From assembly GCF_015230015.1 (NCBI RefSeq), contig NZ_JAAKZC010000007.1:1-64000 (forward strand): 64,000 bases of DNA, written 5' to 3'. Shown piece by piece: positions 8,938 through 18,345 of this stretch (the stretch's first letter is position 1; every line of letters begins with the position of its first letter). Both the position numbers and the translations under genes were made by a program. The notes beneath the pieces are model-generated. The model had not been told where the DNA came from. It searched no databases and worked only from the letters and a program-made list of their open reading frames with translations. The DNA comes from Campylobacter concisus. GTDB taxonomy: Bacteria; Campylobacterota; Campylobacteria; Campylobacterales; Campylobacteraceae.

Positions 8938-10872
8938 ATGAAAGAAAAAGCTTATATAACTACTCCGATTTATTACGTAAATGACGTGCCACACATCGGC
9001 CACGCCTACACGACTATCATCGCTGACACACTTGCTAGATTTAACCGCTTGCAAGGCAAAGAGACCTACTTTATGACTGGCACAGATGAGCATGGTCAAA
9101 AGATCGAGCAGGCAGCTCGCGCTAGAGGCAAAACTCCAAAAGAGTATGCTGACGAGATCAGTGCGAAATTTAGATCGCTTTGGGATGAATTTGAGATAAG
9201 CTACGACCATTTTATAAGGACGACCGACGAAGAGCATAAGCAAACCGTGCAAAATGTCTTTGAAAAGATGCAAGCAAACGGCGATATATACAAAGGCGAG
9301 TACGAGGGCTTTTACTGCGTTAGCTGCGAGACATTTTTTAATCAAAGAGACCTACTTGAGGACAATCGCTGTCCAGACTGCGGCCGCGTGACATCTTTAG
9401 TTAAAGAAGAGAGCTACTTTTTTAAGCTTTCAAAATATGAAGACGCGCTTTTAAAATGGTACGAAAACGACGAGCTTTGCGTCATTCCAAAGGGCAAGAA
9501 AAACGAGGTCGTAAGCTTTGTAAAGGGCGGACTAAAAGATCTTTCTGTCACAAGAACGAGCTTTGACTGGGGCATAAAGCTACCAAAGAGCGCAAACGAC
9601 GACAAACACGTTATGTATGTCTGGCTTGACGCGCTCATAAACTACCTAACAACACTAGGATACTCAAGAGATAACGCTAGAATGGACTTTTGGCCACACA
9701 CCACACACATTGTCGGTAAGGACATTTTGCGTTTTCACGCAGTTTATTGGCCGGCATTTTTGATGAGCCTTGGCTTACCACTGCCAAAACACGTCGCAGC
9801 GCACGGCTGGTGGACGATAGATGGCGAAAAGATGAGCAAAAGCAAGGGCAACGTCATAAACCCAAGAGAGGTCGCAAACGCTTATGGACTTGAAAATTTC
9901 AGATACTTTTTGCTTAGAGAGGTACCTTTTGGACAAGATGGCGACTACAGCCAAAAAGCCTTGATCGAGCGCATAAACTCAGAGCTTGGCAACGGACTTG
10001 GCAACTTACTAAGCCGCATCGTAGGCATGAGCGCAAAGTATAGCGACTACAAAATTGGCTCAAAAGACGTGGTCAAATTTCACAAAGCCGAGCTTGATGA
10101 GACGAAGGGCTATCTTGATGAGGCTATTAAAAATTTAGAAAATTTAGCGACAAACCGCTATTTAGAGGATCTTTGGAAGGTTGTAACTCTCGCAAACGCA
10201 GCCGTTGCGAAGTATGAGCCATGGTCGCTTGTAAAAGCTGGCAAAAGTGACGAGGCAAACGCACTTGTGGCGCTTTGCGCAAATTTACTTGCTAAAGTTA
10301 CCATTTTGCTTAGCCCAGCTATGCCAAAAACTTGCGCTAAGATAGCTGATACACTTGGCTTTAGCATAGATACGGCTTCTTATGAGAGCCTTGTATTGAA
10401 AAATGAAATTTCAAATTTTATGGCAAAAGCTACTGAGCCACTCTTCCCAAGGATAGAAAAAGAGCTAATGGGCGAGGCAATAGACCTAAAAGAAGAGCCA
10501 AAAGTAGAGGTAAAAGCTGAGCCAAAAGAGGAGAAAAAAGAAGATGAGATCATTAGCATTGATGACTTTGCCAAAATTGTGATAAAAGTAGGCGAAGTGC
10601 TCGAGTGCGAAAGGGTTGAGGGTAGCGAGAAACTGCTTAAATTTAAGATAGATCTTGGCGAGGAGCAGCCGCGTCAAATTTTATCTGGCATCGCCAAATA
10701 CTACGAGCCTAGCTCGCTTGTGGGCAAGCAAGTTTGCGTTTTAGCAAATTTAAAAGAGCGAACGATGATGAAAAAATATGTCTCGCAAGGAATGATCCTA
10801 AGCGCATCAGACGGCTCACTAACGCTTCTTGGCACGCAGGGCAAGGTCAAAAATGGCGCGATCGTTGGCTAA
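8938..10872 (+). CDS. metG: Methionyl-tRNA synthetase with C-terminal tRNA-binding domain
   Basis: 644 residues. Class I signatures are PHIGHAYT (18-25) and KMSKS (298-302). A zinc knuckle with CVSC and CPDC lies at about 126-150. The anticodon-binding domain spans about 350-510. A charged Glu/Lys linker (about 520-545) leads to a Trbp111-like OB fold at the C-terminus (about 550-644), which binds tRNA and dimerises. AAAGG precedes the ATG. The next gene starts directly after the stop. Confidence 0.95.
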   Translation: MKEKAYITTPIYYVNDVPHIGHAYTTIIADTLARFNRLQGKETYFMTGTDEHGQKIEQAARARGKTPKEYADEISAKFRSLWDEFEISYDHFIRTTDEEHKQTVQNVFEKMQANGDIYKGEYEGFYCVSCETFFNQRDLLEDNRCPDCGRVTSLVKEESYFFKLSKYEDALLKWYENDELCVIPKGKKNEVVSFVKGGLKDLSVTRTSFDWGIKLPKSANDDKHVMYVWLDALINYLTTLGYSRDNARMDFWPHTTHIVGKDILRFHAVYWPAFLMSLGLPLPKHVAAHGWWTIDGEKMSKSKGNVINPREVANAYGLENFRYFLLREVPFGQDGDYSQKALIERINSELGNGLGNLLSRIVGMSAKYSDYKIGSKDVVKFHKAELDETKGYLDEAIKNLENLATNRYLEDLWKVVTLANAAVAKYEPWSLVKAGKSDEANALVALCANLLAKVTILLSPAMPKTCAKIADTLGFSIDTASYESLVLKNEISNFMAKATEPLFPRIEKELMGEAIDLKEEPKVEVKAEPKEEKKEDEIISIDDFAKIVIKVGEVLECERVEGSEKLLKFKIDLGEEQPRQILSGIAKYYEPSSLVGKQVCVLANLKERTMMKKYVSQGMILSASDGSLTLLGTQGKVKNGAIVG

Positions 10873-11850
10873 ATGACGATAGAAAATTTAACCCACATAA
10901 TAAATGGGCAAATTTTAAACAACCCAAGCATCTCAAGCGTGACTAGCTTCGCGTTTGAGGCCAAAAATATAAAACGAGGCTACGCTCTCATCGCCACGCA
11001 AAGCGATCAGATCGCACCTGCGATAAAGCAAGGTGCCTACGCTATCATTAGCGAAGAAGATATCACGCCAAGCGACGATGAGATAGCCTTTATAAAGGTA
11101 GCGAGCCTGCAAACGGCTATCATCAAGCTCATGCGCTTTGAAGCGATCCACAAAAATATCAAATTTTGCGCGGTCAATCCCTTCATAAAAGCGCTTTTAG
11201 AGAAGTCGCACCTTGAAAAAAACGCCCACGTCATACCTGAAAATTTAACCGAGCTCTTTTATAAAATTTTCCATGCAAATTTGTTTGACACATTTTTTAG
11301 CGACGATACAAGGATACTTCAAAGGCTCTCGCTACTTTACGAGACAGCATGGACTGATACAAATATAAGCGTGCTAAATCCAAGCTCGATCTTTTTTACA
11401 ACGCTCATTTACGATGACAAATACTATCAAAATTTAAGTATTCCAAGGGTTTTTGCTGGGATGTTTTGCGGACTTCTTGGCTATCTTAAGAAAAATAATA
11501 TCGGCTTTAAAGTGACAGAGAGCAGAATTTCATCGCACTTTGACCCAGTCTTTATCGACAAAGACTTTAAGCCAGTTGGTTTTGGTAGTAGTTTTAGAGC
11601 GGTGATAGCTGAAAATGACGAAGAGCTGTTTTTGACTGAAAGTATATTTCTAAGGCGAAATTTCAGCGAAAGCGAGCTTAAATTTTGCCTGCCAAAAGAT
11701 AGCACACTAAAGGTTGAAAACGCCATTTTTTATGAAAATTTAGACGAGGTAAAAGAGCTACAAAATTTCGTCTATGCCCTTGTGCTTTGCAAAAAAGAGG
11801 ATCTGCTTGATAGCTTAAGTCAAAGCAAAGAGCAAAGCGGACTCTTTTAA
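10873..11850 (+). CDS. Conserved protein with Mur-ligase-like N-terminal region, function unknown
   Basis: 325 residues. The first ~100 residues (FAFEAKNIKRGYALIATQ, then IKQGAYAIISEED) resemble the N-terminal UDP-binding domain of MurE/MurF ligases, but no ATP-binding GKT loop and no central ligase domain follow. The remainder is unassigned. The ATG starts immediately after the metG stop, so it is expected to be made from the metG mRNA. I recall a hypothetical next to metS in C. jejuni. The Mur resemblance is my reading of a short pattern and needs a profile search. Confidence 0.7.
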   Translation: MTIENLTHIINGQILNNPSISSVTSFAFEAKNIKRGYALIATQSDQIAPAIKQGAYAIISEEDITPSDDEIAFIKVASLQTAIIKLMRFEAIHKNIKFCAVNPFIKALLEKSHLEKNAHVIPENLTELFYKIFHANLFDTFFSDDTRILQRLSLLYETAWTDTNISVLNPSSIFFTTLIYDDKYYQNLSIPRVFAGMFCGLLGYLKKNNIGFKVTESRISSHFDPVFIDKDFKPVGFGSSFRAVIAENDEELFLTESIFLRRNFSESELKFCLPKDSTLKVENAIFYENLDEVKELQNFVYALVLCKKEDLLDSLSQSKEQSGLF

Positions 11851-11857
11851 ATTTAGA

Positions 11858-11885
11858 GCCAGAGCCTAAGCCCTGGCAGTTTTTT
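11858..11885 (+). terminator. Terminator of the mobB-metG block
   Basis: A 5-bp GC-rich stem (11858-11862 with 11873-11877) is followed by a run of six T (11880-11885). It lies between the convergent metG-block and hcp ends. Confidence 0.65.
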
Positions 11886-13212
11886 ACTCACCTAAGAAGT
11901 ATTTTAGATCAGCTTGCGCGTCGCCGCTAATTGGTCTAACGTTAAATTTATCCACTAAGAAATTTATGATCTCTTCATTGAAAAATTTAGGCAAGCTTGG
12001 TCCTACGTTGATGTTTTTGATACCAAGGCTAAATAGCGCTAGCAAGATGATGACCGCTTTTTGCTCCATCCACATTAGCACGATAGAAACTGGTAGGTCA
12101 TTTACTGCGATGCCTGTTGCCTCGCTTAGTGCAAGAGCGATCTTAACTGCGCCATTGCTGTCGTTGCACTGGCCAAGGTCGATGTAGCGTGGTAGCTCGG
12201 TGCCTGGGACATTGCCAAAGTCGATATCGTTAAATCTAAATTTGCCACAACTTGAAGTAAGTATGACGCAGTCTTTTGGAAGGCTAGCAGCTAGCTCTCT
12301 ATAGTACTCACGTCCCTTGCCAGGTGCGTCACAGCCAGCGATCACGAAAAATCTGCGTATCTTGCCTGAGTTGATCGCCTCTAAAATTTGTGGGGCTAAA
12401 GTTAGGATAGTCTTGTAGTGGCCGCCAGTTACTAGGCTCTCGTCGCTATCAAAGCCGCTAACGTCGCCACAGGCTAGTGCGCACTCGATAAGTAGTGTGA
12501 AGTCGTCGTTTTCGATGTGTTTTACGCCGTTTGTGCCTGCGATCGAGTAACCAAATAGCCTGTCAGCGTATGTGCAGTTTGAACGTAGTGGCACGATGCA
12601 GTTTGTGGTCATCAAAATCGCGCCTTTAAATTCGTTAAATAGCTTAGTTTGGTCAAACCACGCCTTGCCGACGTTGCCTTTTAGGTGGCTGTACTTGCGT
12701 AGTTCTGGGTATCCGTGAGCTGGGAGCATCTCTGAGTGAGTGTAGATGTTGATGCCCTTATCTTTTGTCGCCTCAAGTAGCGCTTTTAGCGCGTGCAGGT
12801 TGTGGCCGCTTACTAAGATCGCCTTGCCCTCGACCTTGTTTTGGCTCACTTTTACTGGTGTTGGGACGCCAAATTTAGCCGTGTGAGCCTCGCTTAGTAG
12901 GTTCATCACCTCAACGCCAGCACCGCCTACTTCAAGAAGCTGTTTGATGTGCTCATCGAAGTTGAAATTTGAGTTTGTAAGCGTGAAATAAAGCGTATCA
13001 GCCATAACGCGATCAACGTTGCTAGTATCAGCGCCAAGCTCGTGTGCGTGGTGGCGGTATGCGCTAAGGCCTTTTAAGCCAAAAACCATCGTATCTTGCA
13101 AAAGTGCTAGCGTGTCACTCTTGCCACAGGTGCCCATAGGCTGGCCCTTTGCACCGCATCCATCCTCAGCGCTCATCTCGCACTGATGGCAAAACATCTT
13201 CATATCTTTCAT
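11884..13212 (-). CDS. hcp: Hybrid-cluster protein (short, class III-like), hydroxylamine/NO reductase
   Basis: 442 residues, about 100 shorter than the E. coli-type protein, as expected for the class III group that lacks part of the helical domain. N-terminal cluster cysteines are C8, C11, C19 and C29 (CX2CX7CX9C). Hybrid-cluster cysteines appear in IVPLRSNC, VIAGCDAPG, LTSSCGKFR and LGQCNDSNGA. Hcp reduces hydroxylamine and nitric oxide, so it fits with haoCA and norZ nearby. AAGGAG lies 5 nt before the ATG. An FNR-like box and a TAAAAT -10 lie upstream. Confidence 0.92.
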   Translation of the reverse strand: MKDMKMFCHQCEMSAEDGCGAKGQPMGTCGKSDTLALLQDTMVFGLKGLSAYRHHAHELGADTSNVDRVMADTLYFTLTNSNFNFDEHIKQLLEVGGAGVEVMNLLSEAHTAKFGVPTPVKVSQNKVEGKAILVSGHNLHALKALLEATKDKGINIYTHSEMLPAHGYPELRKYSHLKGNVGKAWFDQTKLFNEFKGAILMTTNCIVPLRSNCTYADRLFGYSIAGTNGVKHIENDDFTLLIECALACGDVSGFDSDESLVTGGHYKTILTLAPQILEAINSGKIRRFFVIAGCDAPGKGREYYRELAASLPKDCVILTSSCGKFRFNDIDFGNVPGTELPRYIDLGQCNDSNGAVKIALALSEATGIAVNDLPVSIVLMWMEQKAVIILLALFSLGIKNINVGPSLPKFFNEEIINFLVDKFNVRPISGDAQADLKYFLGE

Positions 13213-13274
13213 CGTCTCTCCTTGTAAATTTAAAAATTTAAGCGGATTTTATCCTAGGTGGCTAGCCATTTTGG

Positions 13275-13288
13275 TTGATAGCAGTCAA
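13275..13288 (-). promoter_or_regulatory. FNR-like box in the hcp promoter
   Basis: TTGATAGCAGTCAA matches TTGAT-N4-ATCAA at 9 of 10 positions. On the hcp strand a TAAAAT -10 (13251-13246) gives a start near 13240, placing the box centre at about -41.5, the classic position for class II activation. It is 145 bp from the divergent lipoprotein gene and might also affect that. Confidence 0.65.
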
Positions 13289-13432
13289 GAAAAGTTAAAT
13301 TTAAATTTTAGTTATTAAATTTAAGGTTTTATGATTATGGATATCAAAATATAAATTTGAAATTTAGCACAAAGAGTTAATAAAATTTACAAAAAAACGA
13401 TTTACATTTGAAATTTATTTAAAAGGATGAAA

Positions 13433-14077
13433 ATGAAAAATTTATTACTAGTGGTATTTGCTGCCTTTATGCTTTGTGGCTGCGCTCCAAAGGGGATATT
13501 TGTGAGCTTACCAGATGAGCAAGCACCTTCAAATGTTAGTAAAAAGACCAAAATTTACGTAGAGAGCGTCAAGGATGTGAGAGCCTTTGAAAACGACCCA
13601 AAACAAGCAAGCACCCCATCTTTATACAAACACAATGTAAATGAAGTTAGCGCAAAAGAGAAGCAAAAATACATCGGCAGAACTAGAAATAGCTACGGCA
13701 AAGGGCTTTGGAACGTCATTTTAGAAAATAAGCAAAGGACAACTAGCTTAGTAAGGGCGCGCATAGAAGACGCCTTTAGAAGCAACGGCTACCAGGTCAT
13801 AAAAAATGAAAATGATATAGATAAGGATACGATAAGCGTCAATGCAAGGATAGAAAAACTTTGGACTTATATGACGCTTGGTGCGGTAAAAGTTGGTCTA
13901 AACGCTGATATAAGCACCATTTTAAGCGTAAATAACAAAGAGCTAAGCACGGTCGTAAAACGCAAAGAGGAGTATCTCTTAATAAATCAAAATGATTATG
14001 CAAATATCATCAAAAGCTCTTTGGCTGAGTATAAAGAGAAGCTTGCAAAACAGATAAGTGAGCTAAATTTAGAGTAG
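13433..14077 (+). CDS. YajG-like outer-membrane lipoprotein, function unknown
   Basis: 214 residues with a lipoprotein signal peptide (lipobox LCGC). Mature features are YVESVKDVRAFENDP and RARIEDAFRSNGYQVI, which recall YajG/LptE-like lipoproteins built on a small alpha/beta fold. The ATG at 13433 is preferred over 13427 because AAAGGA stands 5 nt before it, whereas the earlier ATG overlaps that site. It diverges from hcp and is ended by a hairpin at 14086-14113. Family assignment is tentative. Confidence 0.75.
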   Translation: MKNLLLVVFAAFMLCGCAPKGIFVSLPDEQAPSNVSKKTKIYVESVKDVRAFENDPKQASTPSLYKHNVNEVSAKEKQKYIGRTRNSYGKGLWNVILENKQRTTSLVRARIEDAFRSNGYQVIKNENDIDKDTISVNARIEKLWTYMTLGAVKVGLNADISTILSVNNKELSTVVKRKEEYLLINQNDYANIIKSSLAEYKEKLAKQISELNLE

Positions 14078-14085
14078 AAATTTAG

Positions 14086-14117
14086 GCTAGCTACTAAATT
14101 TATAGTGGCTAGCTTTT
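14086..14117 (+). terminator. Terminator of the YajG-like lipoprotein gene
   Basis: An 11-bp stem (14086-14096 with 14103-14113, one G-U pair) is followed by TTTT. It separates convergent transcription from queC. Confidence 0.8.
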
Positions 14118-14134
14118 AAATTTCAAGGCAAATT

Positions 14135-14800
14135 TCACTTTTTATAAGGGATTTTATCAACGGCGTTTGCTTTTTTAAAGCCATTTAGCCTTAGCCTGCA
14201 GCTATCACAAAGCCCGCACGCCTCGTCCTCGCTCTCGTAGCAGCTCCATGTTAGCTCTACTGGCGAGCCAAGCTCAAGCGACTTTGCCACTATATCAGCC
14301 TTGCTTAAATTTACAAGCGGCGTAAAAATCTCGCAAGAAAAATCAGCCGAAGTGCCTAAATTTATCGCCTTATTTATGCTTTTTATAAAGCTCTCTTTGC
14401 AGTCAGGGTACCCCGAGCTATCCTCCTCGACCACGCCTATATAGATCGCCTGCGCCCCCTCTTTTTCGGCAAGCGCAGCAGCGATTGAGATAAATACGCC
14501 ATTTCTAAACGGCACATAGGTGTTTGGCACCTCCTTACCAACGCCATCTTTTCTTATCTGCAGACTCTTATCCGTTAGCGAATTTCCGCCTATTTGAGCG
14601 ATGAAGCTAACGTCAAGGTTTATCTTTTTAACCACACCCAGTCGCTCACATATCTCGTCAAACGCGCGCTTCTCTCGCCTCATCGTCCTTTGTCCGTAGT
14701 CAAAATGAAGTGCGACTACATCATATCCAGCCCTTTTTGCCATCACAGCGCAAAGCGTGCTATCCATACCGCCGCTCATTATACAAACTGCTTTTTTCAT
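14135..14800 (-). CDS. queC: 7-cyano-7-deazaguanine synthase
   Basis: 221 residues; converts carboxydeazaguanine to preQ0 on the queuosine path. The PP-loop ATPase motif SGGMDST is near the N-terminus, and four zinc cysteines cluster at the C-terminus ([16 protein letters not shown]). The ATG at 14800 is used because the family starts with [14 protein letters not shown]; an upstream in-frame ATG at 14833 only adds a non-homologous tail. It diverges from ybeY across 57 bp. Confidence 0.93.
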   Translation of the reverse strand: MKKAVCIMSGGMDSTLCAVMAKRAGYDVVALHFDYGQRTMRREKRAFDEICERLGVVKKINLDVSFIAQIGGNSLTDKSLQIRKDGVGKEVPNTYVPFRNGVFISIAAALAEKEGAQAIYIGVVEEDSSGYPDCKESFIKSINKAINLGTSADFSCEIFTPLVNLSKADIVAKSLELGSPVELTWSCYESEDEACGLCDSCRLRLNGFKKANAVDKIPYKK

Positions 14801-14857
14801 ATTTTGCCCTTTAAATTTGCTAAAATTATACAAAAATTTACTAAGGACAAGCCAAAA

Positions 14858-15295
14858 ATGATACTTTGCGAAGAGAGTTATCCAGAAATTTTAGATCAAA
14901 TTTGCTCATATCTAACGCCCGGTGAAGTTGAGTTAGTTTTTATCAACAAAGATGAGATGAGAGAGCTAAACAGAACTGAGCGTGGCATAGATAAAACCAC
15001 TGATGTCTTAAGCTTCCCCCTTGAGCTCATCGTCCATGCCCCACTTGGCTCGGTAGTCATAAACAAAGATATGGTAAAAGAAAAAGCAGCCGAGCTAAAT
15101 CACAGCGAAGATGCTGAAACTGCGCTACTTTTCACACATGGCTTGCTGCATATCTTGGGCTTTGACCACGAAAAAGATGACGGGCAGATGAGAGAGAAAG
15201 AGTGCGAGGTGATAGCTAAATTTAACTTGCCAAAGAGCCTAATCGTAAGAAGCGAGGACGTTAGGCTCATTGATCTAATAAACAAAAAGGGCTGA
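14858..15295 (+). CDS. ybeY: Endoribonuclease/rRNA maturation factor YbeY
   Basis: 145 residues. The zinc motif [11 protein letters not shown] (H-x3-H-x5-H) defines the family; DVLSFPLE is the second conserved element. YbeY takes part in 16S rRNA 3'-end maturation and ribosome quality control. The frame is open much further upstream, but AAGGA and the ATG at 14858 give the family-length protein and do not run into queC. Confidence 0.93.
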   Translation: MILCEESYPEILDQICSYLTPGEVELVFINKDEMRELNRTERGIDKTTDVLSFPLELIVHAPLGSVVINKDMVKEKAAELNHSEDAETALLFTHGLLHILGFDHEKDDGQMREKECEVIAKFNLPKSLIVRSEDVRLIDLINKKG

Positions 15296-15308
15296 TAAAG
15301 CCCCTATA

Positions 15309-15863
15309 TTAAAGAGCCTCTTTTTTTGTCTCTAAATTTTCAACTTTTGGCGTAAAAGCCTTGTTTATCTTTCTTATCCAAATGATGAGCGAGATAAATA
15401 AGATAAAGTAAAGCACGTAGCTAGCGATAGGCCAGCTGGTGTTTGTGCCGCTATCTTTTATCGAGATGGCGTTTCTAAACTCATTTAGCATAGAAATTCT
15501 ATATCCGTAGTATTTGATAGTGACGTTTTTATCGCTATTTGCAAAGCCTTGAGCCTTGGCTTGGATGTCGGCTGAGTTAAATTTAAAATAAAATGGAAAG
15601 CCCCACGCCGTATCTTCGTTTCTATAAGCCATAACTTTTTCAGCGTTTTTCGCATCTTTTGTGTAGATAAAATAGACATCTCTTACAGGGCCGTCGGCTG
15701 GGTTTTTGGCGTCTATTATGCCATCTTTGTCCATGCGTTTTACGTCACCGCCAGTTATCTGCACGCTTGCGTAGTGCGGAAATGAAAAATCAACCACAAG
15801 GGCTAAAAACAGGTGCAAAAGCACGACAAATGTAACGCAAATTCTCTTTAAAAATGTCATCAT
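15309..15863 (-). CDS. DUF1523-family membrane protein
   Basis: 184 residues. Membrane segments at about 8-28 and 145-163 flank a periplasmic domain with GGDVKRMD and DVYFIYTKD, the pattern of DUF1523 proteins. Their function is unknown. It is flanked by ybeY (convergent) and norZ (upstream, same strand, 71 bp away with a terminator between), so it is probably not part of the nitric oxide reductase unit. Confidence 0.75.
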   Translation of the reverse strand: MMTFLKRICVTFVVLLHLFLALVVDFSFPHYASVQITGGDVKRMDKDGIIDAKNPADGPVRDVYFIYTKDAKNAEKVMAYRNEDTAWGFPFYFKFNSADIQAKAQGFANSDKNVTIKYYGYRISMLNEFRNAISIKDSGTNTSWPIASYVLYFILFISLIIWIRKINKAFTPKVENLETKKEAL

Positions 15864-15912
15864 TTCTATCCTTTAAATTTGCGTTATTTTATGAAAAGAT
15901 AGCTTAAATAAA

Positions 15913-15927
15913 GGGGCAAAGCGCCCC
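15913..15927 (-). terminator. Terminator of norZ
   Basis: A GC-rich 5-bp stem (15913-15917 with 15923-15927) followed on the minus strand by TTTATTT lies just past the norZ stop. Confidence 0.7.
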
Positions 15928-15934
15928 CATAAAT

Positions 15935-18166
15935 TTAAGCCTTTTTATTAAGCATAAATTTTAGAAGTTGCGCAAAGAAGCAGATGCCGCCGATTATCAA
16001 AACCGTATCGCCAAGCATCCTTAGCCATCTTAAATTTTGTAAGTGTGACTGTTGTAAAAGCTCAGCACTTCTTGCATACCACATGCCCTGCTCCAAGCTT
16101 GCAAATGCTTGATAAATTCCTATTGGAAGTAGTGAAAGCACGATCATTAGCATAAGTCCTGCATTTAGTCCCCAAAAGCCAACTTTCATCAGATTTTCAT
16201 CAAATTCTTGCCCTTTAAATAGATAAGTAGCCACTAACCAAACAAATCCAAGAGCCAAAAATCCATAAACACCAAATAATGCAGCATGTCCGTGAACTGG
16301 AGTCGTATTTAGACCTTGGATATAAAATAATGAAATCGGAGGATTTATCAAAAATCCAAATACACCAGCGCCTAACATATTCCAAAAAGCAACTGCGATA
16401 AAGCAGTAAAGTGGCCATTTTAATGTCTTAGCCCAAGTTTGAGCAAACTGAAGTCTGTAATGCTCATAAGCTTCAGCGCCAAGCAAAACAAGAGGAACTA
16501 CCTCAAGTGCCGAAAAACTAGCACCAACTGCCATTATAGGTGTTGTAGTACCTGCAAAATATAAGTGGTGAAATGTTCCTGGGATGCCGCCTACCATAAA
16601 GAGTGACGCGCTAGCAAGCGTTGAAAATGTAGCAAATCTCTTTGAAACAAGCCCAAGACTAACAAACACAAAGGCAAGTGAAGCAGTAGCAAAGACTTCA
16701 AAAAAGCCCTCAACCCAAAGGTGTACAACCCACCAGCGCCAGTACTCCATCACTGGAAGCGGACTTCTTTGACCGTAAAATAATCCTGCTCCGTAAAATA
16801 ATCCAACTGCAACAGCTGAAGCTGCAAAGATAGCAAGTAAATTTTTGTCACCTTTGTTTTTAAATCCACCAACAAATCCACGAAGTAAAAGTAGCATCCA
16901 AATGACAAGACCGACAAATAAAATAATCTGCCAAACACGTCCAAGCTCGATATACTCATATCCTTGATGCCCTAGCCAAAAGCTTAAATTTATAGGCATG
17001 ATATTTGCGATCGCCAAATACTCACCAGCAAAACTGCCAACCACAAGGATTAGTAGTGCATAAAATAACAAATCTACACCAAGCTTTTGAAATTTTGGAT
17101 CTTTACCGCCATTTATAATAGGAGCTAGAAAAAGTCCAGCAGCCAAAAATCCTGTCGCAATCCAGAAAATACTAGCCTGAATATGCCACGTTCTAGCAAG
17201 CGAATATGGAATGTAAGCTGACAAATTTATGCCATAAAATTCCTGTCCTTCGACCGTATAATGTGCTGTAAAACCACCTATTAAAATTTGAAATGCAAAA
17301 AGAGCCAGAGTCACAAAAAGATACTTTTTAAGAGCTTTTTGAGATGGAGTTAGACTAAGCTTGCTAAGTGGATCTTCACTAACAGCCTCCAACTTTTCAT
17401 CATCTTTTTTGCCATAAAAAGAGCTAAACCAAACAAGAAATCCAATACCAGCAAGAAGTATCACGACGCTTGCAATTGACCAAAATATATTCTCATTTGT
17501 TGGCACGTTATCGATTAACGGCTCGTGTGGCCAGTTGTTTGTATATGTAGCATCGCTGCCAGGTCTGTTTGTAGCAGTTGCCCAAGCCGACCAAAAGAAA
17601 AAGTTATTAAGATCATCTCTATCAGAAGCATTTGGAAGAGTATTTTCTTTCATCGCATAAGCTTCTCTTAAAGGCTTAAATTTAGGGTCATTGCCAAAAA
17701 GTGAAGCATATTCGCTAGCTACTTGTTTGATCGCTTTTAGTCTGTCAGCACTTAGCACAAAACTATCATTTTTTACGCCATTTTCTCGGTACTCTTTTTT
17801 AAGCAAAACTTTTAAATTTGCCTTTTGTTCATCGTTTAGATCAGCGTATTTTGAGTGATAAATTTCATCTGCCTTTATCTGCAAAAATGCAACTAGCTCT
17901 TTGTGAAGCCAGTCCGCACTCCAATCAGGCGCTTGATATGCGCCATGACCCCAAACAGAGCCAACTTGCATGCCACCTATGCTTTGCCAAGCCTCTTGAC
18001 CTTTATAGATGCTCTCTTTGTCGATCACGACATTGCCATTTTCATCTGTAAAATTTACAACTGGAGGCGAGCTTCTATAAACCTCAACGCCGTAGTAGCC
18101 TAAAATACTAAAGCAAACTACCAGCACAGCAACAAGTGCGAGCCAGTATCTTTTGTATTCACGCAT
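15935..18166 (-). CDS. norZ: Quinol-dependent nitric oxide reductase
   Basis: 743 residues of a single-subunit qNOR. The N-terminal extension (about 1-220) carries the GQEAWQSIGGMQVGSVWGHGAYQAPDWSADWLH region replacing the NorC cytochrome domain. The C-terminal ~500 residues form the 12-helix heme-copper-oxidase-like NorB core with histidines in ARTWHIQASIFW, WRWWVVHLWVEGFFEVF and HHLYFAG. It reduces NO to N2O with electrons from menaquinol, as detoxification or respiration. Monocistronic; an FNR-like box lies 58 bp before the ATG. Confidence 0.95.
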   Translation of the reverse strand: MREYKRYWLALVAVLVVCFSILGYYGVEVYRSSPPVVNFTDENGNVVIDKESIYKGQEAWQSIGGMQVGSVWGHGAYQAPDWSADWLHKELVAFLQIKADEIYHSKYADLNDEQKANLKVLLKKEYRENGVKNDSFVLSADRLKAIKQVASEYASLFGNDPKFKPLREAYAMKENTLPNASDRDDLNNFFFWSAWATATNRPGSDATYTNNWPHEPLIDNVPTNENIFWSIASVVILLAGIGFLVWFSSFYGKKDDEKLEAVSEDPLSKLSLTPSQKALKKYLFVTLALFAFQILIGGFTAHYTVEGQEFYGINLSAYIPYSLARTWHIQASIFWIATGFLAAGLFLAPIINGGKDPKFQKLGVDLLFYALLILVVGSFAGEYLAIANIMPINLSFWLGHQGYEYIELGRVWQIILFVGLVIWMLLLLRGFVGGFKNKGDKNLLAIFAASAVAVGLFYGAGLFYGQRSPLPVMEYWRWWVVHLWVEGFFEVFATASLAFVFVSLGLVSKRFATFSTLASASLFMVGGIPGTFHHLYFAGTTTPIMAVGASFSALEVVPLVLLGAEAYEHYRLQFAQTWAKTLKWPLYCFIAVAFWNMLGAGVFGFLINPPISLFYIQGLNTTPVHGHAALFGVYGFLALGFVWLVATYLFKGQEFDENLMKVGFWGLNAGLMLMIVLSLLPIGIYQAFASLEQGMWYARSAELLQQSHLQNLRWLRMLGDTVLIIGGICFFAQLLKFMLNKKA

Positions 18167-18223
18167 TGATTCTCCTTTTTTAAAATTTAGGAGAAAGTTT
18201 ATCTTATTTCAAAATAGTGACTA

Positions 18224-18237
18224 ATGACATATATCAA
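18224..18237 (-). promoter_or_regulatory. FNR-like box in the norZ promoter
   Basis: Read on the norZ strand this is TTGATATATGTCAT: 8 of 10 matches to TTGAT-N4-ATCAA. A TAAACT -10-like hexamer (18201-18196) predicts a start near 18189, so the box centre is again at about -41.5, as at hcp. Confidence 0.55.
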
Positions 18238-18345
18238 TAAAAGGAGAATATTCATCCTATTAGTTTTATAGAAATTTACAATAATATGCAATTTTTTCAC
18301 AATGTATATGCAAAATTTACATAATATTAAAGTAACAACTAGTAA

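Noticed and set aside
9414-9638. Long reading frames opposite metG and other housekeeping genes
   Set aside because: They lie wholly inside well-identified genes and have Ser/Leu/Phe-rich sequence typical of antisense frames.
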